A DNA stretch of 52,368 nucleotides from positions 1 through 52,368 of the forward strand of contig JAEXNA010000232.1 of NCBI GenBank assembly GCA_023447635.1, read 5' to 3'. Both the position numbers and the translations under genes were made by a program. This document shows positions 17,741 through 26,297 of the stretch, piece by piece; position 1 is the first letter of the stretch, and the number at the start of each line of letters is the position of its first letter. The stretch is from Vulcanimicrobiota bacterium (lineage in GTDB: Bacteria > Vulcanimicrobiota > Xenobia > Xenobiales > JADMJV01). Under the pieces are notes generated by a model that worked only from the letters and a program-made list of their open reading frames with translations, did no database searches and was not told where the DNA came from.

Positions 17741-18881
17741 GTGCTAGGACAGTACGAAGGTCGGTTGGAGGAAATTCGCGCCCGCATATCCCGTATGCGC
17801 GAGTATCTTTGACCTGGAACTCAGTCAACAGAAGATAGCCGAACTCGAATCGGCGGTTTCCGCTCCCGAGGCCTGGGACGATCCTGAGAAGGCCCGGCAG
17901 ATGCTTCAAGAGTTGGGTCGCCACAAGAATGTGGTCGAACTCTGGGGCTCTCTCCAAGACAAACTGCAAGAGTCGCTCTTTTTCGCAGAGATGGCCGCCG
18001 AAGCAGGCGGCACGGACCTGGCCGAGGTTGACGCCTCGGTTCAAGACCTGGAAAAGCTACTGGAGAAGGCCGAGACTCAAGCGTTGCTATCTGGCGAATA
18101 CGACCAGTCGACGGCCATCCTGAACGTTCATTCCGGTTCTGGAGGCGACGATGCTCAGGATTGGGCCCAGATGCTGCTGCGCATGTATCTGCGCTGGGGC
18201 ACCGACGCGGGTCTGAAAATGGATCTCGTCGAGACGTCACCGGGCGAGCACGGAATTCACTCTGCTACCATTATGGTCAGCGGTGAGAACCCTTATGGTC
18301 TTTTGCGCTCCGAGCGCGGTGTGCACCGCCTGGTGCGTATTTCTCCGTTCGACTCGGCCAAGCGCCGTCACACCTCGTTTGCCAAGGTCGATGTGGTGCC
18401 GGAACTGGAAAAGGCTCGCGAGATCGATATCAAGCCCGAGGATTTGCGGGTCGACACCTACCGTTCCTCGGGCGCGGGTGGACAGCACGTCAACAAGACG
18501 GATTCGGCGATTCGCATCACCCACTTACCGACAGGCACCGTGGTCGCCTGTCAAAACGAGCGATCCCAGCACGCCAATCGCGACACCGCGATGCGCATGC
18601 TGAAATCGAAACTGTTCGATCTGCAGCAGCAGCAAAGAAAGGAACACCTTTCCGAACTGCGAGGGGAAAATACGGACGCGGCCTGGGGATACCAGATCCG
18701 CAACTACGTTTTGCACCCCTACTCGATCGTCAAAGACCGCCGCACCGGCGCCGAAGAGGGCAATGTGCAAGCGGTTCTCGACGGCAGATTGCACAAGTTT
18801 ATCACCTCTTATTTAGAAGCTTGCGTTCGTCTGGGAAGGGAACCTTTGCCAGGGGAAGGCGGCGGCGGAGACGACGATTAG
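17741..18881 (+). CDS. prfB: Peptide chain release factor 2 with programmed +1 frameshift
   Basis: RF2 reads UGA and UAA stops. The coding region starts at the GTG at 17741, with GGAGGG 6 bases upstream. It runs 23 codons to CTT, meets an in-frame TGA at 17810-17812, and continues in the +1 frame from 17811 to 18881 (379 residues in total). The joined product has the SPF stop-recognition tripeptide (S201-P202-F203) and the catalytic GGQ loop (246-248, SGAGGQHVNKTDSAIRITHLP). A single-frame annotation would wrongly begin at an internal ATG at 17901 and lose the N-terminal helices. It lies about 100 bp behind secA; no terminator is evident after it. Confidence 0.96.
17801..17813 (+). promoter_or_regulatory. 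RF2 programmed frameshift site
   Basis: GAG TAT CTT TGA C is the conserved RF2 autoregulatory shift site: the ribosome slips from CUU to UUU when RF2 is scarce. In E. coli a strong SD-like AGGGGG lies 3 bases before CTT; here only GCGAG is present, a weaker stimulator. Confidence 0.93.
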
Positions 18882-19139
18882 TCCATTCATGGGGCACAGT
18901 TCATAATCTGTTAACAGACTGTTCTGTGCAAAAACGCTAATCTCCCCAACATCTAGAACGGCTCAACCACGGGCTTTCTCCCTCGAATCTTCATGCTTCA
19001 TCTTTTTCCTCTCCAAGGGGAGGAGGATGTCTCTAAACAAAAGAAACGAGCGGCCAAGACAATCGAATGAAAAATTTTCCTCTCTCGCACGAGGGAGGAG
19101 CGATGGAAGAGAAAAATCTCGCTCCATCGGGAGAAGGTG
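18882..19139. other. Intergenic region with palindromes, no supported gene
   Basis: Between prfB and the first SLH porin. GCACAG/CTGTGC encloses the palindrome CTGTTAACAG (18908-18917). Further down are the hairpin CCTCTCC/GGGGAGG near 19010-19024 and GAGCGA/TCGCTC near 19098-19123. Two tiny open frames with SD-like purine runs occur (about 19027 and 19102) but neither is convincing. Confidence 0.4.
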
Positions 19140-19168
19140 TTGACCTCTCCCAAACATCAGATTATAAG
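19140..19168 (+). promoter_or_regulatory. Strong promoter of the first SLH porin
   Basis: TTGACC (19140-19145), an exact 17-bp spacer and TATAAG (19163-19168). Transcription from about 19175 gives a 150-nt leader before the ATG at 19328. The leader is purine-rich and ends with the ribosome site AAGGAAAGGG. I could not assign it to a riboswitch class. Confidence 0.75.
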
Positions 19169-19327
19169 TAAGGTCAAATTTCCGCAGGGCAACCTGAGGA
19201 AAGGGGTTGGAGTCTCAGGGCAGACGACATCTTGGAAACGCGGCGAGGAAACATCAGACACTCGAAGCTCCCTTCCAGGGCGAGATCAGCAGAGAGACCC
19301 CGACCTAGATAAGGAAAGGGATATAAC

Positions 19328-21856
19328 ATGAAGAAGCGTATTTGGTCCGTAGCGGCCTCCATGCTCATGTTCTCCATGGCGCTGCCTGCACTGGCAGCTC
19401 CTCTGTTCCCCGACGTTCCCGATAACCACTGGGCGAAAGACGCCGTAGCCGCTCTGGCTGCTAAGGGTCTCGTCGAGGGTTACCCCGATGGAACGTTCAA
19501 GGGTGATCGTGCCGCTACCCGTTGGGAAGTCGCCATGATCGTGGCTCGTCTGCTCGCCAAGATGGAGCAGGCTCACGCCACCTTCGCAACCAAAGCCGAG
19601 CTCGATGAGCTCCGCAAACTCGTCAACGCTCTCCGCGAGGAACTCGACGCCCTGGGCGTTCGCGTAACCAACCTCGAAGAGAACGTCAGCCGTCTCGACA
19701 AGCGCGTGACCGAGCTCGAGCGCATCACCTTCTACGGTGAAGTCGAAGCTCGCGCCACCTTCCAGTCCTTCAGCAACCAGGGACGTCTGGACAACGACGC
19801 TCTCCGTGGCGGCGGCGGTAACGCTACCGTTCCCGGTCCCACCTACAATAACTACGACGGACTCGTCGGTACCCTCGGTGGTGCCGCTCTGAATCCCCAG
19901 ACCAACGGCGTGTGGCCCGTCATGGACTACCGCAACGGTCGCGCTCTCACCAACGGCACTGGCTTCACCGCTCGCGCCCTGCTGGGACTGCGCATCCGCG
20001 TTTCGGATGACATCGATGCCGGAGCTGAGTTCTCCGCTTACTCTTCGCAGGGTGATGGCGTCGTCGATGCATACTGGGGTGTTCAGCAGCCCGCTCTGAA
20101 CTCGATCTGGACCGCTAACAACACCGACACCTTCGGCGCGCAGGGCCTGAACAATCAGCCCTACACCCGCATGAACTTGGACAACTTCTGGGTCATTCAT
20201 AACCCTTCGAAGACCAAGCTCGTGGTCGGTGCGTTCAACAACGACAAGATCGACAACATCATCTACGCTGGACAGCAGAATCCCGGCGCTTTCGGTAACC
20301 GTTTCAACGACAGCTACGGCTTCGACCTGACCGGTATGACCGACATCAGCGACTGGGGCGTTATCCACTGGGAAGTCATGGGCAGCAAGCTGGCCGACGC
20401 TCCCTTCACCAACGCTGACCTGGGCTACGAGCCCTGGATCTTCGGTGGTAGCCTCGCCCTCGAATTCGAAGGCGGCTTCATCAAGGGTAACTACGCCCGC
20501 GTCATCCAGCAGCAGAACGCCGGCGGCAGCCTGCTCGCTGGTGGTGTCACCGGTGTGAACCTGAACCCCTCCGCTGGCGGATTCGCTCCCCTGCAGTGGG
20601 TCAACCCCCCCGGTTACTACGCCGGTCAGATCACCCAGGGCGGACCTGGAACGACCACCGACGGTCGTCCGATTCCCGGTTACAACGTGGGTGCTGACAA
20701 CACCATCGGCCTCGGTGCCGCTGGTGGCGCTATCGGCGCTCAGGTTATGAACACCTGGGGCGGCTCGGCTGGCTACGCTTTCGACATCGGCGAAGGCGAC
20801 CAGATCCGCGTCGACGGTGAGTTCGCTCGCTCGAACTACCGCCCGAACAGCAACTCGGCTTACGACATCGACGGTAACGCCTGGCGCGTTGGCGTCGGAG
20901 TCAACCTGTTCGACGGCGACCTGGACCTCGCTGGTGAGTACGTTAGCGTTGACGCTACCTACGACCCCTTCGTCCTGCGTTACCCGCTGGCTGGTCTGAC
21001 CCGTCTGCCTAACATCCACTACTTCACCAACATGTACTCGCTCCACGACACCGAGAAGTACCCTCACAACCGTGAAGGCTTCCGCGTGAAGGGAACCTGG
21101 AAGTTCAACGAGCGTCGCGGCGCTATCTGGGGTAAACTCGGATTCCTCGACCAGAAGGACACCAGCCTGTACAATGTTCGCGTAACCCCCGGTGCTCTCG
21201 GCGTCGGTACCCCTTCGCAGGGCATCATCGGAATGGCTCCCGGCTTCATGGACCCCGTGTTCGCCGGATTCGCTCACCCCGGTGTGTACGGCGCTGGCTC
21301 GGCCAACTCGTTCACCGCGAACCTGGCTCCCCTGGAGAACCCCTCCGGTGAGCACAACCAGTACGCTGCTGGTATCAGCTACAAATTCGATGCTCCTCGC
21401 CTGAAGCTGGACCTCGGATTCGAGCGCAACGAATACCAGCGTGAAAGCGCTCTGTCCGCCGGCTTCGGCGGTTCGCAGAACACCGTTGACCTGGACATCA
21501 CCAGCATCCACGGTGAACTCGGTTGGGAAGCTTCCGACAAGTGGACGATCCGCGGTGGTGCTGACTGGGTTAACATCCAGGGCCACTACGATCCCGCTGG
21601 CGTGTACAACTCCTTCGCGATCGCTACCGGTTCCACGTCGTTCGACACCGTTGACAACGACCAGATCATCCCCTTCATCGGGTTTGACTACGATGTCTCC
21701 GAGAACACCACCTGGAACATGGACCTGCGCTACTACGACACCACCAGCAACCTGAACAACGGTACCACCCTTGTTTCGGATGCTATCGGTTCCACCCAGA
21801 ACCCGTTCGAATACAACGGTATCCAGGTGACCACGCAGTTCAAGGTCAAGTTCTAA
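19328..21856 (+). CDS. OmpM-type SLH-domain outer-membrane porin
   Basis: 842 residues. Signal peptide (KKRIWSVAASMLMFSMALPALA), one SLH domain (~25-75: LFPDVPDNHWAKDAVAALAAKGLVEGYPDGTFKGDRAATRWEVAMIVARLL), a coiled coil (~80-135: TKAELDELRKLVNALREELDAL...VTNLEENVSRLDKRVTELERI), then a long beta-barrel of alternating aromatic/polar strands ending in TTQFKVKF. The terminal Phe is the usual BAM insertion signal. In OmpM proteins the SLH domain grips the peptidoglycan-linked polymer and the coiled coil spans the periplasm, tethering the outer membrane. Codon use is strongly biased (CGT, GGT, GCT, AAC, AAG), as expected for a very abundant protein. Confidence 0.92.
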   Translation: MKKRIWSVAASMLMFSMALPALAAPLFPDVPDNHWAKDAVAALAAKGLVEGYPDGTFKGDRAATRWEVAMIVARLLAKMEQAHATFATKAELDELRKLVNALREELDALGVRVTNLEENVSRLDKRVTELERITFYGEVEARATFQSFSNQGRLDNDALRGGGGNATVPGPTYNNYDGLVGTLGGAALNPQTNGVWPVMDYRNGRALTNGTGFTARALLGLRIRVSDDIDAGAEFSAYSSQGDGVVDAYWGVQQPALNSIWTANNTDTFGAQGLNNQPYTRMNLDNFWVIHNPSKTKLVVGAFNNDKIDNIIYAGQQNPGAFGNRFNDSYGFDLTGMTDISDWGVIHWEVMGSKLADAPFTNADLGYEPWIFGGSLALEFEGGFIKGNYARVIQQQNAGGSLLAGGVTGVNLNPSAGGFAPLQWVNPPGYYAGQITQGGPGTTTDGRPIPGYNVGADNTIGLGAAGGAIGAQVMNTWGGSAGYAFDIGEGDQIRVDGEFARSNYRPNSNSAYDIDGNAWRVGVGVNLFDGDLDLAGEYVSVDATYDPFVLRYPLAGLTRLPNIHYFTNMYSLHDTEKYPHNREGFRVKGTWKFNERRGAIWGKLGFLDQKDTSLYNVRVTPGALGVGTPSQGIIGMAPGFMDPVFAGFAHPGVYGAGSANSFTANLAPLENPSGEHNQYAAGISYKFDAPRLKLDLGFERNEYQRESALSAGFGGSQNTVDLDITSIHGELGWEASDKWTIRGGADWVNIQGHYDPAGVYNSFAIATGSTSFDTVDNDQIIPFIGFDYDVSENTTWNMDLRYYDTTSNLNNGTTLVSDAIGSTQNPFEYNGIQVTTQFKVKF

Positions 21857-21880
21857 AGAACTTCGGTCCTAGGACTTACG

Positions 21881-21912
21881 AAAAAAGGCTCGTCGCAAGA
21901 CGGGCCTTTTTT
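21881..21912 (+). terminator. Rho-independent terminator of the first porin
   Basis: AAAAAAGGC.CGTC / GACG.GCCTTTTTT stem with a GCAA tetraloop and T-tail, 24 bp after the stop. Confidence 0.9.
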
Positions 21913-21966
21913 CTATTTGGCGCGAGGTGGGAATGGTCGGGCGGGTCAAGGCGGGGCGCGAACCAG

Positions 21967-22052
21967 GTCGGCTTTTCGAGCAAGCCCGCTCCGGCCCGGC
22001 CTATTCGCCCGCTCGGAGTTGGCTTTTCGTGCAGGCCGGCTCCAGCCTGGCT
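21967..22052 (+). repeat. Imperfect 36-bp direct repeat between the porin genes
   Basis: 21967-22002 and 22018-22052 share 29 of about 36 positions around GGCTTTTCG..CA..CC..CTCC. The rest of 21913-22301 contains the stem CAACTC/GAGTTG near 22171-22190 and no supported gene. A TTG-start 36-codon frame (22151-22261) with AAGGAG before it is possible but unproven. No clear promoter for the second porin was found. Confidence 0.5.
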
Positions 22053-22301
22053 TTGGGGTCTGGGTGGGGTCCTTTAGGGTAGGTTGCCCGGGTCCAAAAG
22101 ATCGGAGCACGAGTCTCTAAAAATATGTCGTTTCCACGAAGGAGATCCCCTTGAACCACTTGAAAGGGCGGCAACTCACTAGCAGGAGTTGGTGGGGTGG
22201 GGCTGCGCCGTGTGTGTTCATTCCTGCCGTTTTCTCAAGAGGAAACCTTAGAGGCTCTTAAGACGATCCCGCTCCTGCCTACTTTACCTAGGAGGCAGAT
22301 A

Positions 22302-25016
22302 GTGAAGCACATCAAGTCGCTAGCTTTGACGCTATGTTTCACCCTAACTTGGCCTGCCTTCGCAGCCCCGCTCTTCCCTGACGTCCCGGATAATCACTGG
22401 GCCAAGGATGCGGTCGCTGCTTTAGCTGCAAAGGGACTCGTCGAGGGCTACCCCGACGGGACTTTCAAAGGGGACCGTTCCGCATCTCGTTGGGAGGTAG
22501 CGATGATCGTCGCTCGCCTTCTGGCCAAGATGGAACAGGCCAACGCGACCTTTGCAACCAAGGCCGAACTCGATGAGCTGCGTAAGCTCGTCAACGCTCT
22601 GAGAGAAGAACTCGATGCTCTGGGCGTCCGCGTAGAGAATCTCGAAGACAACGTCTCTCGTCTCGATGCCCGAGTCACCGAACTCGAGCGGATCAGCTTC
22701 TACGGATATCTCGATACCCGTGTGGCTTTCCAGAGCTTCCAGAACACCGGACGCGACTCCATGCGTTCGCTGAACCCCGGAATCGCTTTCGACACCATTA
22801 ACTATAACGCCATCGTCGGTACCGCCGGTGGCGCTGGCGGCGCAACGGCTCCCTACTCGGGAACGGCTCTCGCCGGCGGCATCCTCCCTCCCGGCCAGTC
22901 GGCTATCGTTCCTACCTTCAACCCGTTCACCACGGGCGTGCTGGGAACCACCAACTGGCAGACCGGACGTCCTCTGACCAACGGTACCGGTTTCACCGCC
23001 CGTGCCGTGCTGGGTCTGGACATCCGCGTCTCCGACGACATCGACGCGGGAGTCGAGTTCTCGGCTTACACCTCGGCGGGTGACGCCGTGGTGGACGCCT
23101 ACTACGGTGTGCAGCAGCCTTACCTCGCCAATCCGTTCACCGCTCAGAGCGTGAACGGCTACGGTGGGGCTCAGGGCCTGGGCAACGCGCCCTTCACCCG
23201 TATGAACCTCGATCGCTTCTGGGTTCGCCACAACCCTACCGACACCAAGTTGATCATCGGTGCTTACGACGAGCACAAGTTCAACGACAGCGTGTTCAAG
23301 GGCTTCCTGAACCCGAACGAGTTCGGACCTCTGTACCTGCAGAACTACGGCTTCCTGCTCGACGGACATCGTCCGCTGTCGGAAGACGAAGATTTCAAGC
23401 TGGACTGGCAAGTCATGGGAACTCTGGTTCCAGACGGCAGCACCGGTCCCGTGACCCCCGGCACCCCCGGACAGGGCCTGGACTACTTCACCCACAGTGA
23501 AGGCGTCAAGGTTGGTGTCTCCTGGGCCGAAGATCGCGGACACGTCAGCCTGAATTTCCTGCACACCGGCCAGGACGCAGCCAACGGCGGCGCTCTGACC
23601 ACCGGTCTGATCCAGAACCCGAACCTGAGCCGCCAGATCAACTGGGTGAACCCTCCCGGGTACTACATCAACCAGTTGGCCGGTTTCAACGGAGCTACCC
23701 AGGGTATCGGCAGCACGGGCGACGTCCGCCCCATGCCGATGAACGCTGCCTTCGGCAACGACGGCTCGCTGGCTGGCCAGGTGGCGGCTGGTTTGCTGCC
23801 CCAGGGTGTTCCGAACGTCGGTGGTGTAGGTCCTCAGGACCAGATCACCTACGGTGTGGCTGCGGACTTCACGTTCGACCACTCCTGGTCGCCTCGCATC
23901 TTCGGTGAGTGGGCTCACTCCGAGTACCGCCCTAACCGTAACTCGGCCTACACCGCCGAGGGTGATGCTTGGAAGATCGGTGCGGGCGCCCTGCTGCTGG
24001 ACGGCGACCTCGAGCTCGAAGGACACTACCTGTCCGTCGACCCTCGCTTCTCGCCCTTCATCATCCAGATCCCCGTGGTCGCTGGTATCTCTACCCCGCT
24101 GTGGCATACCCCCGACTTCAACTACTTCCAGAACCTGTACTCCCTGCACGACACCAAGTCGCTGCCGCACAACCGTGAAGGTTTCCGCGTCAAGGGTACC
24201 TGGAAGTTCCTGCCTACGGGCCGCGTGACCGTCGAGTACGGAAACCTGGACCAGAAGCAGAGCTCGCTGCAAGACGTTCGCTACAGCCCCGGTTCGCTGG
24301 GTCTGGCCACTCCGAACACCCCCGTCCTCGGCTTCTCGCCGGGCTGGATGGAGCCGCTCTTCCCCGGTTATCACGAAGCCACGTTCGCCTCGGCGAACGG
24401 TAATGCTTTCGCGGTACCCTACGAAGACAACAAGGGCAACATGGAGAACCTGTACATCTCCGGTGGTTACAAGTGGCTGCTCGAGGAAGAGAACAACAAC
24501 CGCGGTGTCACCCTCTCGGGTGGTATCAAGTCGCTGCACTTCTTCCGTAACTCGAACATGCAGGCCATCGGCGCTGCCAACGGCTTCGCCGGTGCTGGTA
24601 CTCAGGCTATGAACCAGAACCTGGTTGACCTGGGTTTCACCGGCTGGCACGCTCAGGTGGACTACGACGTGACCGAGAACTTCAAGGTCAACGCCGGCTA
24701 CACCCAGATCGACATCAAGGGCCACTACGACCCGTTCAACGTGTATGGTGCTTACGCCGAAGCCACTGGCGCGGCCAACATCAACAACATCGACATCACC
24801 CAGACCTGGCCTGAAATGGGCTTCTCCTGGGAAGTCGAAAAGGACCTGACCTGGAGCGCTTCCGGCCGTCTGTTCTCCTTCAAGGATAACGTCCCGGCTT
24901 ACGTGTTCTCGAACCCTCAGGTTCCCGCGTTGAACATCAACAACGGTCCCCAGTTCGCCCACCCGTTCTCCTGGGAAGGCGTCCAGATCACCTCGCAGCT
25001 GACTCTGAAGTTCTAG
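22302..25016 (+). CDS. Second OmpM-type SLH-domain outer-membrane porin
   Basis: 904 residues from a GTG at 22302, chosen because TAGGAGG lies 7 bases upstream and it gives a clean signal peptide (KHIKSLALTLCFTLTWPAFA). The longer open frame 35 codons upstream has no signal-like start. The SLH domain and coiled coil are nearly identical to those of the upstream porin (LFPDVPDNHWAKDAVAALAAK, ATKAELDELRKLVNALREEL), while the barrel has diverged and contains different loops. It ends in TSQLTLKF with terminal Phe. It arose by tandem duplication, with the periplasmic tether conserved and the pore varied. It probably has its own expression unit because a terminator separates the two genes. Confidence 0.92.
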   Translation: MKHIKSLALTLCFTLTWPAFAAPLFPDVPDNHWAKDAVAALAAKGLVEGYPDGTFKGDRSASRWEVAMIVARLLAKMEQANATFATKAELDELRKLVNALREELDALGVRVENLEDNVSRLDARVTELERISFYGYLDTRVAFQSFQNTGRDSMRSLNPGIAFDTINYNAIVGTAGGAGGATAPYSGTALAGGILPPGQSAIVPTFNPFTTGVLGTTNWQTGRPLTNGTGFTARAVLGLDIRVSDDIDAGVEFSAYTSAGDAVVDAYYGVQQPYLANPFTAQSVNGYGGAQGLGNAPFTRMNLDRFWVRHNPTDTKLIIGAYDEHKFNDSVFKGFLNPNEFGPLYLQNYGFLLDGHRPLSEDEDFKLDWQVMGTLVPDGSTGPVTPGTPGQGLDYFTHSEGVKVGVSWAEDRGHVSLNFLHTGQDAANGGALTTGLIQNPNLSRQINWVNPPGYYINQLAGFNGATQGIGSTGDVRPMPMNAAFGNDGSLAGQVAAGLLPQGVPNVGGVGPQDQITYGVAADFTFDHSWSPRIFGEWAHSEYRPNRNSAYTAEGDAWKIGAGALLLDGDLELEGHYLSVDPRFSPFIIQIPVVAGISTPLWHTPDFNYFQNLYSLHDTKSLPHNREGFRVKGTWKFLPTGRVTVEYGNLDQKQSSLQDVRYSPGSLGLATPNTPVLGFSPGWMEPLFPGYHEATFASANGNAFAVPYEDNKGNMENLYISGGYKWLLEEENNNRGVTLSGGIKSLHFFRNSNMQAIGAANGFAGAGTQAMNQNLVDLGFTGWHAQVDYDVTENFKVNAGYTQIDIKGHYDPFNVYGAYAEATGAANINNIDITQTWPEMGFSWEVEKDLTWSASGRLFSFKDNVPAYVFSNPQVPALNINNGPQFAHPFSWEGVQITSQLTLKF

Positions 25017-25038
25017 TCTGCCAGGGGATTCCCGAAAG

Positions 25039-25070
25039 AAGCGCTCGGCCTTACGGTCGGGCGCTTTTTC
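25039..25070 (+). terminator. Rho-independent terminator of the second porin
   Basis: AGCGCTCG / CGGGCGCT stem (one G-U pair) followed by TTTTT. Downstream, 25080-25093 is a perfect 14-bp palindrome around CTGGCCAG. Confidence 0.88.
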
Positions 25071-25231
25071 TATTCCTGCACCCTGGCCAGGGTATCCGGC
25101 TGCACCCACATGGATCCCGTCCAGGATAGGGCGGATCTACCTACGTGGAGGGATGAGACAGAGCGCCCAGGGGTTACCTTAGAGTTGGGTCTTTCAAGTC
25201 AAGGACGAGGGGCTCGGAAGGTGTGAGAGTG

Positions 25232-26125
25232 ATGTTTTCTTTCTTTGCTAAAGAGAGCGGTGTCCTGGTTCAACCCCTGTATCAGAACGGGAACAGTCTG
25301 GCTTTTGCTTGCGACGAATTGCTCGAGGCCGATCACGACTTGAAGATTCGAGACCGTTCAGGCCAGCAAGCCCAGGTTCAGGTGCAGCAGCGTCGCCGGG
25401 CCGATGATCGCAGCTGGATTTACTTTGCCGAGCTTTTGGAGGGAGCGGTCGAGCCGGAATGGCCGGCTCCAGGCTACCAGTGGAGGCAGACTCCCCGCTT
25501 TCCCGTGGGTGTTCGTGTTCGATCGCCTCAGCTTCCCGAGTTCAGCGCGCTGACGGAAGATCTCAGTGCGGAAGGCGCCCAACTGAACACGGCCGGCCCT
25601 CTGCATGTAGGAGATGAGATCGAGCTATACCTGGACCTCGACACGGGGTTTCCCTCGGTCCGGACTACGGCTCGCGTCCGCTGGAGCAAGATGACGGCTC
25701 CCTGGCGAGCCGGAGTGTCGTTCAGCGACCTTGACGCCGCAGGGCAGCGGGCCATTTTGGGCTTCCTGGCTCAGCGCTATGGGCAGAAGGTTTTGCCCGG
25801 CTTGACCCCCGACCAGGTCCAGTCAGACGTCGAGCCTGCCGTGCTTGAGAAGGTAGCTTTACTACACTCGAGTTTTGACGACGGCGACTTCCTGGTTTTG
25901 AAACTGGTGACTCACGACGAAGTGATGGAACTGCGCTTTCGTCATGCCCAGGTCATGCAGTCGAATCTGACGTCTCAACTGGTGGCCCGTATCGCTACGC
26001 AAGCGATGGCCGAAGGAAGCGTTCGGACCTGGCTGGTCGACCCGAACGGGACAACCCTGGTCGAGATCGATTCGGCCTCGCCCGAGATCCTCTGCCGAGG
26101 GCTACGCACCCACGACCTGGACTAG
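25232..26125 (+). CDS. PilZ-domain protein
   Basis: 297 residues from the ATG at 25232 (GGAAGG about 9 bases upstream; a GTG three codons earlier is too close to that site). The centre (~75-180) is a PilZ domain: RFPVGVRVRS supplies the arginine segment, EDLSAEGAQL the D-x-S-x-x-G motif, followed by VGDEIELYLDL and ARVRWSK...WRAGVSFSDLD. PilZ domains bind cyclic di-GMP; the RxxxR spacing here is not canonical (R-5-R), so binding is likely but not certain. An N-terminal beta domain (YcgR-like flavour) and a C-terminal ~100-residue alpha/beta domain of unknown type flank it. A three-unit repeat array begins 2 bp after the stop. Confidence 0.78.
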   Translation: MFSFFAKESGVLVQPLYQNGNSLAFACDELLEADHDLKIRDRSGQQAQVQVQQRRRADDRSWIYFAELLEGAVEPEWPAPGYQWRQTPRFPVGVRVRSPQLPEFSALTEDLSAEGAQLNTAGPLHVGDEIELYLDLDTGFPSVRTTARVRWSKMTAPWRAGVSFSDLDAAGQRAILGFLAQRYGQKVLPGLTPDQVQSDVEPAVLEKVALLHSSFDDGDFLVLKLVTHDEVMELRFRHAQVMQSNLTSQLVARIATQAMAEGSVRTWLVDPNGTTLVEIDSASPEILCRGLRTHDLD

Positions 26126-26127
26126 AC

Positions 26128-26258
26128 GCCGGCTCACGGAATAGTGAGCTTGAGCTCGCTCTAGGATGAGCCGGCTCACGGGACAGTGGGCTTGAGCTCG
26201 CCCTAGAATGAGCCGGCTCACGGGACAGTGAGCTTGAGCTCGCCCGAGGACGAGCCGG
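26128..26258 (+). repeat. Array 1 of a 42-bp palindromic repeat (3 units plus a stub)
   Basis: Units at 26128-26169, 26170-26211 and 26212-26253, each starting GCCGGCTCACGG and containing GTGAGCTTGAGCTCGC or a one-base variant. A fourth unit is cut after GCCGG. In units 1 and 3 GCTCAC can pair with GTGAGC across a 6-nt loop; unit 2 has GTGGGC at that place. The same 42-bp family recurs at 29406-29489 in the same orientation. Confidence 0.85.
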
Positions 26259-26297
26259 ACGTGGTGAGAGGTCAGGCCGGAGGGCTATCTTGCGGGA

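Noticed and set aside
19027..19170. Two tiny basic or acidic open frames upstream of the first porin
   Set aside because: Their purine-rich ribosome-like sites come from hairpin arms, and one overlaps the promoter.
19176..19327. Cyclic di-GMP (GEMM) riboswitch in the leader of the first porin
   Set aside because: A GCAGGGCAA stretch is vaguely reminiscent but the conserved GGGACGCAAAGCC-type second half and tetraloop receptor are absent.
21917..22120. 67-codon open frame between the porins
   Set aside because: It spans the imperfect direct repeat, is Arg/Gly/Pro-rich with no ribosome site, and starts inside the terminator tail.
22151..22261. 36-codon TTG-start leader peptide before the second porin
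   Set aside because: It has an AAGGAG upstream, but TTG start, odd composition and lack of any conserved pattern make it unsupported; mentioned only as a possibility.
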